From Deltaproteobacteria bacterium (GTDB lineage: Bacteria; Myxococcota; B64-G9): 64,000 bases of DNA. The notes beneath the pieces were generated by a model that worked only from the letters and a program-made list of their open reading frames with translations, was not told where the DNA came from and ran no database searches. The position numbers were made by a program, and so were the translations under genes. This document shows, in pieces, positions 40,360-50,516 of the stretch. The stretch is from the NCBI GenBank assembly GCA_016935365.1, contig JAFGRB010000033.1, forward strand, positions 1 to 64,000. Reading direction: 5' to 3'. Each line of letters starts with the position of its first letter. Within the stretch, counting starts at the first letter, position 1.

Positions 40360-41967
40360 ATGAGCAACCGGAAAGGCATCGATACGGTCGTGGGCGTGCT
40401 GGCCGTGATCGGCATCCTGATCCTGGTCAACGTCCTGGGCGCCAAGCTCTTCTGGCGGGGCGACATGACCCGCGGCGGGGAGTTCACCCTGAGCCAGGGC
40501 ACCGTCCAGACACTCGAGGGGCTGACCGACCCGGTCACGGTGCGGGCGTACTTCTCCGAGGGCCTGCCCGGGCCGCTGGCCGCGATCTCGCGCCACGTGA
40601 AGGACATGCTGGACGAGTACTACGCCAGCGCCTCGGGCAACTTCCGCTACGAGTTCATCGATCCGACCAGCGAGGAGACCGAGGAGGACAAGCAGAAGAA
40701 GAAGGAGAGCAAGCGCACGATCACCGGCCAGATCGTTCGGGAGAAGACCAGCGTGGAGCGCGAGCTCGAGCGGATCGGCATCCGCTCCTTCGGCATCCGG
40801 GTCAACGAGGCGGACTCGATCGAGCGGAAGATGGTCTACATGGGCGTGGAGGTCCGCGCGGGCGACAAGGTCGAGGTCATCCCGGTGGTCAGGAGCGCCG
40901 AGGAGTTCGAGTACGAGCTGACCACCCTGGTGCGCAAGGTGAGCCGCAAGGACATCCCCAAGATCGGCTTCGTGGTGGGTCACGGCGGGCCGGAACCGGA
41001 GAAGGACCTGAGCCTGCTGTGGCAGAAGCTCGAGCGGATCTACGAGCTGACGACCATCGACCTGGGCAAGAAGCCCGAGATCGACGCCGACGTCCGGGCG
41101 ATCCTGGTCGTCGGCCCCAAGACCGCGCTGTCCGAGGACGAGCAGAAGGCCATCGATCGCTTCGTCAAGGGCGGCGGCTCGGCCGCCTTCCTGGTGGGCC
41201 CGGTGGCCCCCGATCCCCAGAGCCTGCAGTCCAGCCCGGCCGAGCACGGCCTGGAGGCCATGCTGGCGAGCTACGGCCTCAAGCTGGGCGAGGGGCTGCT
41301 GCTCGACGTGGAGTACGTGCCCATCCCGGTCACCCGCCAGTCGGGCCGCATGCGGGTCACCCAGACGGTGGACTACCCCTTCTTCCTGCTGCCCAAGGGC
41401 CTGGACCGCGGCCACCCGATCACCCGGGGCCTCGAGAAGGTCGTCTTCCCCTTCATGGTGCCGGTGGAGATGGAGATGCAGACCGTCAGCGGGGTCGAGG
41501 CCCGCGCGATCGTCCACACGACCGACAAGGCCATGATCCAAAAGCCGCCCTTCGATCTCAACCCCTTCCAGCACTGGACGCGCGACAGCTTCACCGAGGC
41601 AGGCGAGAAGGATCTGATCGTGGCCCTGACCGGCGAGATCCCCAGCCACTTCGACAAGGAGGCCCACGCCGCCCGCGCCCGCGTGCTGGTGGCCGGCGGC
41701 TACTCCTTCGTCACGGACGCGTTCTCGGGCCGCCAGATCGGCAACCAGATCTTCGCCCTCAACATGGTCGACTGGCTGGTCATGGACGAGGCCCTGCTCG
41801 CCATGCGTGCGCGCAGCATCGACAAGGCGCCCCTCGACGAGCTGTCCGACACGTCTCGCAACCTGGCCAAGTACCTCAACATCCTCGGCCTGCCGCTGGC
41901 CTTCGTGGCCTTCGGGCTCGTGCGTTGGCGGATGCGCGAGGCCCGCCGCAAGCGGGTCCGGATCTGA
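40360..41967 (+). CDS. GldG-family ABC-type auxiliary protein
   Basis: FTLSQGTVQTLEGLTDPVTVRAYFSEGLPGPLAAISRHVKDMLDEY; GFVVGHGGPE; C-terminal TM. Confidence 0.85.
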   Translation: MSNRKGIDTVVGVLAVIGILILVNVLGAKLFWRGDMTRGGEFTLSQGTVQTLEGLTDPVTVRAYFSEGLPGPLAAISRHVKDMLDEYYASASGNFRYEFIDPTSEETEEDKQKKKESKRTITGQIVREKTSVERELERIGIRSFGIRVNEADSIERKMVYMGVEVRAGDKVEVIPVVRSAEEFEYELTTLVRKVSRKDIPKIGFVVGHGGPEPEKDLSLLWQKLERIYELTTIDLGKKPEIDADVRAILVVGPKTALSEDEQKAIDRFVKGGGSAAFLVGPVAPDPQSLQSSPAEHGLEAMLASYGLKLGEGLLLDVEYVPIPVTRQSGRMRVTQTVDYPFFLLPKGLDRGHPITRGLEKVVFPFMVPVEMEMQTVSGVEARAIVHTTDKAMIQKPPFDLNPFQHWTRDSFTEAGEKDLIVALTGEIPSHFDKEAHAARARVLVAGGYSFVTDAFSGRQIGNQIFALNMVDWLVMDEALLAMRARSIDKAPLDELSDTSRNLAKYLNILGLPLAFVAFGLVRWRMREARRKRVRI

Positions 41968-41984
41968 GCGCGGAGGAGGCAGCC

Positions 41985-43637
41985 ATGAAGAAGTCGACCC
42001 TCATCGCCGTGCTGGTCTTCGTCGGCCTGCTGATCGCGGCCTTTTTCGTGATGCGGGACGAGAAGCAGCGGGGGATCAGCCGCATCGCTTTCGACTCCGT
42101 CGCCGCCGTGGACGTGCACCGGGTGCGGATCGCGGGGGCCAATCCGGTGGACATCGAGCGCAAGGGAGAGGCGTGGGTCCTGGGCGACGGCCGCAAGGCC
42201 AACCAGAGCTCGGTCAAGGCGCTGGTGGAGACCCTGGCCAAGCTCAAGTCCAGCGACCTGGTCACGCGAAACGAGGCGCGTTTCGCCGAGCTCGAGGTCG
42301 ATGAGGCCAAGGGCGCGCACGTCGAGATAGAGGACGCCGGCGGCAAGGAGCTGGCCCGCTTCACGGTCGGCAAGGTGGCCTCTGGCGGCTCCTACGTGCG
42401 GGTGGACGACGGGGTCTACCTGGTCAAGGGCGTCTACCAGCGGACCTTCTCCCGCAAGGCCTCGGACTGGCACGAGCTCAAGCTCTTCGACGTGGACTTC
42501 GACAAGGTGGACAAGGTCGAGCTGCGCCTGGCGGGCAAGCCCGCCTACGGCCTGGTCCGCAAGGAGGTCGAGAAGGAAGGCGGGGGCAAGGAGCAGACCT
42601 GGGAGCTCGCCGACGCCTCGGTCGTGCCGGAGGGCTTCCGCTTCGACAGCAGCGCCGCCCGCAGCCTGGCCCGCTCGGTCGTGAGCGCGCGGGCGCGCGA
42701 GATCGTGCTCGAGGATCTGGACGAGGCCAAGGCCGGCCTGGCCTCGGGCTTCGACGTGATCCGCTTCGAGGCCGAGGGCCAGGCGCACGAGCTGCAGCTC
42801 GGGGCCGACGTGGCCGAGGAAGAAAAAGACGACAAGGACGAGAAGGACGCCAAGGCCAAGCCGGCCAAGAAGGACCGCGACATCTACGCGCGCGTGGCCG
42901 GGTCCAAGGACATCTACGTCCTGCGCTCGTACACGGCCAAGGGGATCCGCAAGTCGGCCGAGGAGCTGCGCGACATGAAGTTCATGCAGCTCGACGTGGA
43001 CGCGGTGGTCCGGCTCAGCATCGCGGAGGGCAAGGAGTCGCTCGTGCTGGAGAAGCAGGGCGCCGAGTGGAAGATCGGCTCGAGCAGCAAGGAAGTCCCC
43101 GGCGACTTCGAGCTCGGCAGCCCGCTGGTCACGGGCCGGCTGCGCTCGATCGCCAACGCCCGCGCGAGCGAGCTCGCCGACCCGGCCGAACGCGACCAGG
43201 CCGGCCTGGGCGAGGCGCGCCTGGTGGCCGAGAAGGCGGACGGCAGCAAGGTCGAGCTGCTCTTCGGCAAGAACCTCGAGCGCGAGGGCCGCAAGCTCAC
43301 CTACGCGAGCGGCAACGCGGACGGGGCGCTCTACCTCGTGACCGAGGCGCTCCGCAAGCGCCTGACCGGCATGCTGGACACATTCAAGAAGCGCCCGCCG
43401 CCCGCCCAGGGCATGCCCAACCTCGATCCCCAGACCCTGTCCAAGCTCCCGCCCGAGGTGCGCGGGCAGCTCATGGAGCAGATGCGCCAGAAGCAGCAGC
43501 AGCAGCAGATGCTCCAGCGGATCCAGGAGCAGATGAAGCAGAAGAAGGAGCAGGCGGGGACCGGCAAGGACAAGCCGGGAGAAAAGGCGGGAGACAAGCC
43601 GGCCAAGACCCCGCCGCCTTCTGGCAAGGCGCCCTGA
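41985..43637 (+). CDS. DUF4340 domain-containing protein
   Basis: TM then repeated lobes VDIERKGEAWVLGDGRKANQSSVKALVETLAKLKSSDLVTRN and LVLEKQGAEWKIGSSSKE; follows GldG. Confidence 0.8.
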   Translation: MKKSTLIAVLVFVGLLIAAFFVMRDEKQRGISRIAFDSVAAVDVHRVRIAGANPVDIERKGEAWVLGDGRKANQSSVKALVETLAKLKSSDLVTRNEARFAELEVDEAKGAHVEIEDAGGKELARFTVGKVASGGSYVRVDDGVYLVKGVYQRTFSRKASDWHELKLFDVDFDKVDKVELRLAGKPAYGLVRKEVEKEGGGKEQTWELADASVVPEGFRFDSSAARSLARSVVSARAREIVLEDLDEAKAGLASGFDVIRFEAEGQAHELQLGADVAEEEKDDKDEKDAKAKPAKKDRDIYARVAGSKDIYVLRSYTAKGIRKSAEELRDMKFMQLDVDAVVRLSIAEGKESLVLEKQGAEWKIGSSSKEVPGDFELGSPLVTGRLRSIANARASELADPAERDQAGLGEARLVAEKADGSKVELLFGKNLEREGRKLTYASGNADGALYLVTEALRKRLTGMLDTFKKRPPPAQGMPNLDPQTLSKLPPEVRGQLMEQMRQKQQQQQMLQRIQEQMKQKKEQAGTGKDKPGEKAGDKPAKTPPPSGKAP

Positions 43638-43662
43638 CAAGCAAGCCCCAGGCTTTATCCCA

Positions 43663-43679
43663 TCGCTGCTTCGCAGCGA
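43663..43679 (+). terminator. Possible hairpin tcgctgc-ttc-gcagcga downstream of the Gld-like operon
   Basis: 7-bp perfect stem, 3-nt loop, followed by aaaaccc; no U-tract, so weak. Confidence 0.3.
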
Positions 43680-43780
43680 AAACCCAAACCCATTCTTTCC
43701 TTGCGCTCTGAAGGAGCGCTGCTACTCCAGCATCTCGGCTGCTCCTTGCCGCATGATGATGTTCTGTCAGATCGCCGGGT

Positions 43781-44485
43781 CTAGCGCGCCATCTCCAGCG
43801 TTCCCACCTCGAATCGCAGCCGGTCTGTGATCTCGAATCCGCCTTGCGGCCAGTCTTTGTAGAATCGCGCCTCGTAGATCCCGGGCGCGAGCAAGGGGAC
43901 GCTGAAGATGCCCTCCTTGCGGCCGTCGGTGAACATCCACGCGCCCCACTCCTCGGCCGGCGTGTCGGGCTTGACGACCGTGATCCAGTCCTGCGCGTGC
44001 CCGTGCGGGCAGCGCCACCCCACGCGCGCGGGCTCGCCGGCGCGAAAGCGGGCCGCGGGCAGCCAGAGGATCTTCGATTTCACGGCGGGCTGCACGGGCG
44101 CGACGGGCGGGCCGGGCAGGACCGAGAAGCGCAGCCTATCGACCACCTGGAACCCGCCCGCGGGCCAGTCCAGGTAGAGCCGGGCCTCGTAGTCGCCGGC
44201 CGGCAGCTGCTCGGCCACGTAGCCGCCCTCCACACGGCCCTGGGTGTAGGTCCAGTACGGGCCCCAGTCCTCGTCGGGCGTGTCGATCGGGACCACCGAG
44301 ACCCAGTCCCGGGCATTGCCGGGCGTGTCGAACCAGCTCAGCCTGACCGGGCGGCCCTCGGCGAAGCGCACCGCGGGCAGCGAGAGGTGGTTGCCGGTCA
44401 GGCAGCCCGGGTGGTGGCGCTCGGGCGGTCCGGCGAGCAGTACTGCGCTGCTGGCGAGCACGAGCGCGGCGATGGCGGCTCTCAT
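43781..44485 (-). CDS. Secreted protein with tandemly duplicated beta-sandwich-like domain
   Basis: NARDWVSVVPIDTPDEDWG..YEARLYLDWPAGGFQVVDRLRFSV and HAQDWITVVKPDTPAEEWG..YEARFYKDWPQGGFEITDRLRFEV. Confidence 0.7.
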   Translation of the reverse strand: MRAAIAALVLASSAVLLAGPPERHHPGCLTGNHLSLPAVRFAEGRPVRLSWFDTPGNARDWVSVVPIDTPDEDWGPYWTYTQGRVEGGYVAEQLPAGDYEARLYLDWPAGGFQVVDRLRFSVLPGPPVAPVQPAVKSKILWLPAARFRAGEPARVGWRCPHGHAQDWITVVKPDTPAEEWGAWMFTDGRKEGIFSVPLLAPGIYEARFYKDWPQGGFEITDRLRFEVGTLEMAR

Positions 44486-44700
44486 GGCTTCGGCCTCCAG
44501 GGACGTTAATATAGGCGAGCCCGGAGCCAGGATAGCACGGAGGGGGACGGGGTGACCATGCTCGACCTGGATCGGCCCCCTCCCTCGGCCTTCGGCCGGT
44601 CCTTCCCGCCAGGGGAGGGACGGTTTCATCTCGGGCCAGGACCTTTGCTCTGCGCGGCCGGCGTGTCATGATGGGGCTGGCGGCTGGAAGGAGGATCTCG

Positions 44701-46146
44701 ATGCACGTCGCGAGACCTGCCCTGGCGCTGTGGCTGCTCGCCTGCACGGACGGGGCGGGCAGCGGGACGGACGCGGGCGCGGACGGCGGCTTCGACTGGC
44801 CGGGCTGCGAGCGGATCGACACACAGCCCGGGCTGCTGGCCGGAAGGGCGGCCGAGTTCGACCGGCTGGCCCGCGACCTGCACCTGGCGCCGGACGGGCT
44901 GCTGCGCAACGTCTACCTCGCCGAGGACCTGGAGACGGTCGCGCACTATCGCCACACGGAGAACACGATTCTCTGGAGCGGGATCTACCTGGCCTCCCAG
45001 GCCCTGCGCTACGCGGTGACAGGCTCGGCCGAGGCCGAGCAGAACGCGCGCCGGGTGCTCGACGGGCTCGGCGACCTGACCCGGTTGACCGGCGTGCGGG
45101 GCCTGTACGGCCGCTGCCTGGCCGACCCGGTCGTGTGCTACGACCACGACGGCCACGGCCGGCCCGGCTGGACCGACTCGCCCGTGCCCGGCTACGAGGG
45201 CTGGGCCTACCGCAACGACGTGAGCAAGGACGGCTACGACGGCCTGATCTTCGGTTACGCGCTGGCCGCGGAGCACTTCGACGACGCCAGGATCCTGGCC
45301 GACGTCCGCGAGCGGCTGCGCGAGATCGCCGATCACATCGTGGGCAACCGGCTGCAGATCGTGGACGCCGACGGGCAGGTGACCGAGCACGGGGCGCTGT
45401 ACCAGTCGGCCCTGGACGACTACCCGGGCTTCAACGCCATGCTGGCCGCGAGCTTCGTCAAGGTGGCCCAGACGGCGCTCGGCGATCCGGAGCTCGACGA
45501 TTTCTACTACGCCTGCATGATGCGCACCCGCAGCGGGATCGACTGCCCGCCTGTCGACCCGGTCGACCTGGGCCCGTACATCGAGAGCATGGAGCAGCGC
45601 CTGTTCCTCTTCCAGGCCGACTGCAAGCAGAACTACGACAACTTCGACATGTGCTACCAGGCCATCTACCCGCTGCTGCGGCGCGAGCGCGACGAGGCCC
45701 TGCGCGCCAGGCTGCTCTTCGTGCTGCGCGAGAACATGTTCCACAGCCCGGACGAGCGCTACCAGAGCCTGGCGCCGATAGGCAACGCCTGGTACACCTT
45801 CGCCTACGCGGCCCTGAGCCGCGACGACCCGCGAGCGGATCCGGTCCTCGCCGACGCGGTCGACCGGGCGGTCTGCACGCTCAAGGACTTCCCGGCGCTG
45901 AAGTTCGATCGCCCCATCCCGGCCGGCGCGCAGCAGGAGGTCTGCCGCAGCCGGCTGGACGAGCCGGTGGCGGCCGAGCCGGTGCCCCTTTCCGAGTACC
46001 ACTTCGACAATTACCTGTGGAGGCTCGACTTCTTCGAGATCCAGGCCGGGCGCGCCGGCGATCGCCGGCTGGTCTACTCGCCCGAGGACTACCTGCTGGC
46101 CTACTGGCTGGGGCGCTACCACGGCATCCTGGACGCGGGGCAGTGA
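44701..46146 (+). CDS. Lipoprotein, probable alpha-helical toroid (glycoside-hydrolase-like)
   Basis: LALWLLACTDGAGS lipobox; HTENTILWSGIYLASQALRYAVTGSAEAEQNARRVLDGLGDLTRLTG; YRNDVSKDGYDGLIFGYALAAEHF. Confidence 0.7.
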   Translation: MHVARPALALWLLACTDGAGSGTDAGADGGFDWPGCERIDTQPGLLAGRAAEFDRLARDLHLAPDGLLRNVYLAEDLETVAHYRHTENTILWSGIYLASQALRYAVTGSAEAEQNARRVLDGLGDLTRLTGVRGLYGRCLADPVVCYDHDGHGRPGWTDSPVPGYEGWAYRNDVSKDGYDGLIFGYALAAEHFDDARILADVRERLREIADHIVGNRLQIVDADGQVTEHGALYQSALDDYPGFNAMLAASFVKVAQTALGDPELDDFYYACMMRTRSGIDCPPVDPVDLGPYIESMEQRLFLFQADCKQNYDNFDMCYQAIYPLLRRERDEALRARLLFVLRENMFHSPDERYQSLAPIGNAWYTFAYAALSRDDPRADPVLADAVDRAVCTLKDFPALKFDRPIPAGAQQEVCRSRLDEPVAAEPVPLSEYHFDNYLWRLDFFEIQAGRAGDRRLVYSPEDYLLAYWLGRYHGILDAGQ

Positions 46147-46214
46147 GGGGCCTGGGGAGTTGTCTGCCCGGGCATACCGGGGTAGCATGGGCGGTGTCTT
46201 CCGAGGTCGCTTCG

Positions 46215-46571
46215 ATGCTCAAGGAAGTCGAAACCGTCAGGCAGGAGCCCGGCCAGCCCGTCAAGCGCTGGTTCACCGATGAGTACTTCGATCTCTTCGT
46301 CTGGCAGCAGGGCGAGGAGATCGTCCATTTCCAGCTCTGCTACGAGAAGCCGCGCGAGGAGCGGGTGCTGAGCTGGAGAAAGGCGGGCGGCTTTCAGCAC
46401 GACGCGGTGGACGACGGGGAGCAGCGCGACGGGCGCCACAAGGCCTCGCCGATCTTCGTGGACGACGGCGCCTTCGATCGAGATGCGATTGGCGACCGGC
46501 TCCGGGAGGCGGGCGCGGAGGTCGATGCGGCGGTGATCGACTTCGTGCTCGAGCGGATCGCCGGGGGCTGA
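46215..46571 (+). CDS. Hypothetical protein (118 aa)
   Basis: MLKEVETVRQEPGQPVKRWFTDEYFDLFVWQQGEEIVHFQLCYEKPREERVLSWRKAGGFQHDAVDDGE. Confidence 0.65.
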   Translation: MLKEVETVRQEPGQPVKRWFTDEYFDLFVWQQGEEIVHFQLCYEKPREERVLSWRKAGGFQHDAVDDGEQRDGRHKASPIFVDDGAFDRDAIGDRLREAGAEVDAAVIDFVLERIAGG

Positions 46572-46591
46572 GGGAGAAGCGGAGGGAGCGA

Positions 46592-49195
46592 ATGCGAACG
46601 ATTGGGCAGACCTGGATGCTCATGGCCCTGCTCGCAGCGCTGGCCTGCTCCGGCGGCGAACCCGAGCCCGAAAAACACGACGTGCTCCAGCTCGCGGGCC
46701 AGGGCTTCGAGCTCGACTTCGATTTGCGGGTCGGCGCCTTCGAGCTGCGGGCCGGCGGCCAGACCGTGCTCGAGCACGCCAGCTGCGAGGCGCAGGCTTC
46801 GGACGCGGACGGCCAGAACGCCGAGGTCTTCCGCTCCACGGGCCGCTACCGGCTCTCCGGCCGGCTGGAGGACGTCCAGACCTCGCTCGGCAGCGGCCGC
46901 CAGGCGGTGGTGGACTGCGCGAGCATGGACGAAGGCCCGGACCTCGTCCTCAGGCTGACCGCCTACCCGGACGAGGCCTTCTTCACCGCCGAGCTCGAGG
47001 CCGTGAACGCGGGCGAGGAGACATTCGTGCTCGACAGGCTGGTGCCTATCAAGGTCGAGGCCGAGCGCGGCGGGGCGCTGCTCGTCGGGGCCCACCCGTC
47101 CACCGCCCGCATCCTCGAGTCGGGCTCGTTCTTCCTGGAAGACTACTTCGTCGACCTCGTGCCCGGCGACGTGGCCGAGTCGGTCGAGACGGTGGCCCTG
47201 GGCATGCTGCACGGCGACCAGAAGGGCCACTCGATCTCCAACTGGGACCACGCCATCAAGGACCTGGAGAGCGGCCGGGCCTTCGTGGCCGGCTCGCTGG
47301 ACTTCGAGCACGCCTCCCCGATGCTCAACGCGTCCTTCGATCCCGAGCTGGCCGAGGCGCGAGACGGCCGCACGCCCTTCACGTACTGGTCGGCGGAGTT
47401 CCCCTTCCTGCCCAACGGCAAGCCGCTCGCGCCGGGCGCGCGCTTCTCGGCCGGACCGGTCTGGATCCTGCCCGCGACCGCCGAGCCGCTTGCGGGCCTC
47501 GAGGCCTACGCCGCCGCGGTCAAGACGCACAACGCGATCCGGCTGTGGACCGAGCGCGGCGAAGAGCATCGCATCCCCACCGGCTGGAACTCCTGGACGG
47601 GCTCGGGCTCGTCGGGCGGCTACGGCGCCAGCATCGACGAGCAGCTGATGCTGGACAACCTGGCCGCCATGGACGAGCAGTTTCGCGACTTCGGCGGCGA
47701 GTGGTTCCAGATCGACGACGGCTACGAGCCCACCTACGGCGACTGGGACTGGCGAACGGATCGCTTCCCGCACGGCTCGGCCTGGATGGCCGATCAGATC
47801 CGGGCCCGGGGCCTGATCCCCGGCGTGTGGATCGCGCCGTTCCAGGTCGACGAGAGCAGCCAGACCTATGCCCAGCACGTGGAAGACGGATGGTTCGCCG
47901 AGCGGCTGCCCCTCGTCTCGGGCGACAAGCAGATCCTGGATCTGACCCACCCGGAGGTCCAGGACTGGCTCTTCCAGCGGTTCCGGCAGATCCGCGCCGA
48001 GGGCTATCGCTGGCTCAAGACCGACTTCGTGTACTGGGCGCTGGGCGCGGCGCGCTTCCACGAGCCGGGCGCCACGCGCGAGGAGGCCTACCGCATGGGG
48101 CTCGCGGCCGTGCGGGACGGCCTGCGGGCCGGGGAGGCCGATCGGGGCGATCCCGAGGGCGACACCTTCTGGCTCAGCGTGGCCATGATGGGCCCCCACG
48201 TGGGCTACGTGGACTCGATCCGGCCCAACCTGGACACCATGCCCTGCTGGGAGCGGGAAGGGCCCGACCAGGCCCGCAAGGAGGCCCAGGGCTTCAAGCC
48301 CACCGTGCGCACCATGGCCCGGCGCTACTACTTCCACAACCGGATCTACTTGTTCAACCACGACATGCTCTTCTTCCGCTCGCACCTCGATCCGAGCGTG
48401 CCGCCCATCACGGCCGAAGAGTCGCGCTGCCTGCTCAGCGCCATGGCCCTGAGCGGCTCGGTGGCCAAGCTCGGCGAGCGGATCGTCGAGATGCAGCCGG
48501 CCTGGATCGACGACTACCGGCGGGTGATCCCGGTTTACGGCCACGCCGCCCGACCCCTGGATCTCTTCGAGCGCGAGTACCCGGAGGTCTGGCACCTGCG
48601 CGTGGATCCGGCCCGGGGCCTGAACACCGGCGGCGCCGGGCCGGACTACGACGTGATCGCGCTGTTCAACTGGGGCAGCAACACAGAGCTGCGATCCAAT
48701 CCCTACAGCCCGATCGAGGACAGCGCCCGCCTGCTGAGCGCGAACCTGAGCGCGCTGGGCATGGATCGCGAGTACGTCGCGCGCGAGTTCTGGACCGGGG
48801 AGGTGATCGAGGGCGTGAGCGGCAGGATCGAGCGCGCCGTCGAGCCCCACACGGTGCAGGTCTTCGCGCTGCGCGAGCAGCTCGATCGCCCGCAGTACCT
48901 GGGCGGCAACCGGCACGTGCTCCAGGGTGCGGTCGAGATCGAATCGATCGACTGGGACGCACAGACGGCCTCGCTACGGCTCACCCAGCGCGTGGCGCCG
49001 GGCAGCCAGGCGGCGCCCTGGGAGCAGCAGCTCGACTTCCACGTCCCGGAGGGCTTCGAGCTCCAGTCGGTCGAGGTGGACGGGGCGGCGGACGGGACGC
49101 TTTCCAGCGCCCAGGAGGGCCGCGTGCTCAGGATCGGCTTCGCGGTCGAGGTGGCCCGGTCAGTCGAGATCGCGCTCGCCTTCACCACTCGTTGA
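46592..49195 (+). CDS. Lipoprotein alpha-galactosidase-like glycoside hydrolase (GH36 family-like)
   Basis: IPTGWNSWTGSGSSGGYGA, FGGEWFQIDDGYEPTYGDW, GLIPGVWIAPF, YRWLKTDFVYW. Confidence 0.85.
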   Translation: MRTIGQTWMLMALLAALACSGGEPEPEKHDVLQLAGQGFELDFDLRVGAFELRAGGQTVLEHASCEAQASDADGQNAEVFRSTGRYRLSGRLEDVQTSLGSGRQAVVDCASMDEGPDLVLRLTAYPDEAFFTAELEAVNAGEETFVLDRLVPIKVEAERGGALLVGAHPSTARILESGSFFLEDYFVDLVPGDVAESVETVALGMLHGDQKGHSISNWDHAIKDLESGRAFVAGSLDFEHASPMLNASFDPELAEARDGRTPFTYWSAEFPFLPNGKPLAPGARFSAGPVWILPATAEPLAGLEAYAAAVKTHNAIRLWTERGEEHRIPTGWNSWTGSGSSGGYGASIDEQLMLDNLAAMDEQFRDFGGEWFQIDDGYEPTYGDWDWRTDRFPHGSAWMADQIRARGLIPGVWIAPFQVDESSQTYAQHVEDGWFAERLPLVSGDKQILDLTHPEVQDWLFQRFRQIRAEGYRWLKTDFVYWALGAARFHEPGATREEAYRMGLAAVRDGLRAGEADRGDPEGDTFWLSVAMMGPHVGYVDSIRPNLDTMPCWEREGPDQARKEAQGFKPTVRTMARRYYFHNRIYLFNHDMLFFRSHLDPSVPPITAEESRCLLSAMALSGSVAKLGERIVEMQPAWIDDYRRVIPVYGHAARPLDLFEREYPEVWHLRVDPARGLNTGGAGPDYDVIALFNWGSNTELRSNPYSPIEDSARLLSANLSALGMDREYVAREFWTGEVIEGVSGRIERAVEPHTVQVFALREQLDRPQYLGGNRHVLQGAVEIESIDWDAQTASLRLTQRVAPGSQAAPWEQQLDFHVPEGFELQSVEVDGAADGTLSSAQEGRVLRIGFAVEVARSVEIALAFTTR

Positions 49196-49667
49196 AGAAG
49201 CGCTCCTCCAGCGAGCCCTGGAACCAGGCCATCATCTCCCCGATGGTCATGACCTGCTCGTCGGGGCAGGACTTCATGAACATGTCCAGGTCCTGGGAGT
49301 TGGAGCTCACGGTGGCCTGCATCTCGCCCACGGCCTCGCGGAACGCGCGCTTGCCCTCGTCCTGGGCCTGGTTGAGCTGCTTCTGGTCCATTTGGCGCTT
49401 GAGCTCCAGGTACTTCCTGAACAGGGCGTCGACCTGGGAGTTGGTGGCCTTCTGCACCTCCTGGCTCTTGCGGACGGCCAGGGCGCAGGCGTCCGGGAAC
49501 TCGGCCACGATGTCCACCATGTCCTCGAAGCCCTGGGCCTGGGTCTCGCCCATCTGCTCGAAGACGTCGACCATCTGTTCCACGATCGTCTTCTCGCAGC
49601 CGGCAGCCAGCGCGGCCAGGCCCATGGTCAACCAGCACATCCAAAGACAGACAGATCTGCAGCCCAT
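49182..49667 (-). CDS. Hypothetical lipoprotein (161 aa)
   Basis: MGCRSVCLWMCWLTMGLAALAAGCEKTIVEQMVDVFEQMG; convergent 14-bp overlap with GH36 gene. Confidence 0.65.
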   Translation of the reverse strand: MGCRSVCLWMCWLTMGLAALAAGCEKTIVEQMVDVFEQMGETQAQGFEDMVDIVAEFPDACALAVRKSQEVQKATNSQVDALFRKYLELKRQMDQKQLNQAQDEGKRAFREAVGEMQATVSSNSQDLDMFMKSCPDEQVMTIGEMMAWFQGSLEERFFNEW

Positions 49668-49780
49668 GCCTCAAGTCTCCTTCTCGATTTGGTGGTCAAC
49701 CGACCGGCATCATACCAACGATGCTCGCTCGCGCCAAGCAAAACGAGGCACTCGAACCTGCCCGGGCCGGGCCCCGGATG

Positions 49781-49925
49781 CTGTGGGACGCCTGTGGGAC
49801 GCCTGTGGGACGCCTGTGGGATGCCTGTGGGATGCCTGTGAGACAACTGTGAGATGCCAAGGGGAATGCCAGGGGAAATGCCTGTGGAATTCCTGTGGGA
49901 TGGGTGTGAGCTGGCTGTGAGATGG
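49781..49925 (+). repeat. Tandem array, 13 units, period 11 bp (two units of 12), consensus CTGTGGGATGC
   Basis: ctgtgggacgc x3, ctgtgggatgc x2, ctgtgagacaa, ctgtgagatgc, caaggggaatgc, caggggaaatgc, ctgtggaattc, ctgtgggatgg, gtgtgagctgg, ctgtgagatgg. Confidence 0.85.
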
Positions 49926-50022
49926 CGCGCCTTGGCGGCCAGGCGATTGCGCTTCTGGCTTGCTCCCGCGCGAATCCATGTTGTACTGTCTTCGAGACGC
50001 TCGGCGACGAGGGCGCCCGGCT

Positions 50023-50503
50023 CATGGCTTGGATCTTCAGCCTGTCGATGGAATGCGGTGACGACGCGGCCGCCGCTGCCGAGTTGACAGCGCACTTCGA
50101 GTCCTTCTCACTCGAAGGCGAGTCGGGGGAGTCGATCTCGATCCGCGGGCAGACTCTTCTCGATGACGAGGGGGCGACTTGGGTGATGGCCATACCCCAG
50201 GGTGTCAGCCGGGTGGGTATCCAGAGCGATGCCGATGCACGGTCGATGACCCTCTTGGGCTCGCAGCTCTACGACCGGCTGCGCATTGCCCCCAGGGGGT
50301 ATCGGTTCGCCCTTTGCGGGATCGAGGTCGACGGGTTTCGTACTTGCGCGGAGCTTTTGGATGCCGACGCGATCCGCCGCTTCCGAGGCCTCGTGGTCGA
50401 GGAGGCCATCTTCAAGGCGGTGGGTGAACCGCCCGCCTTCGAGCCGTTCGCCCCGGGTTACTGGTGGCTTCCATACGGCGGTGAGACCTATCCCCCGAGA
50501 TGA
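50023..50503 (+). CDS. Orphan hypothetical protein (~160 aa; track ORF starts 49922)
   Basis: MAWIFSLSMECGDDAAAAAELTAHFESFSLEGESGESISIRGQTLLDDEGATWVMAIPQGVSRVGI..; start uncertain. Confidence 0.5.
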
Positions 50504-50516
50504 GCCGAGTCGATCG

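Noticed and set aside
44580-44615. ctcggccttcggccgg hairpin as terminator
   Set aside because: Short GC stem with no T-tract and expected often at this GC content
49781-49925. CRISPR or minisatellite coding region (WDACGTPVGCL.. in one frame)
   Set aside because: 11-bp units without spacers; apparent peptides are frame artefacts of the tandem repeat
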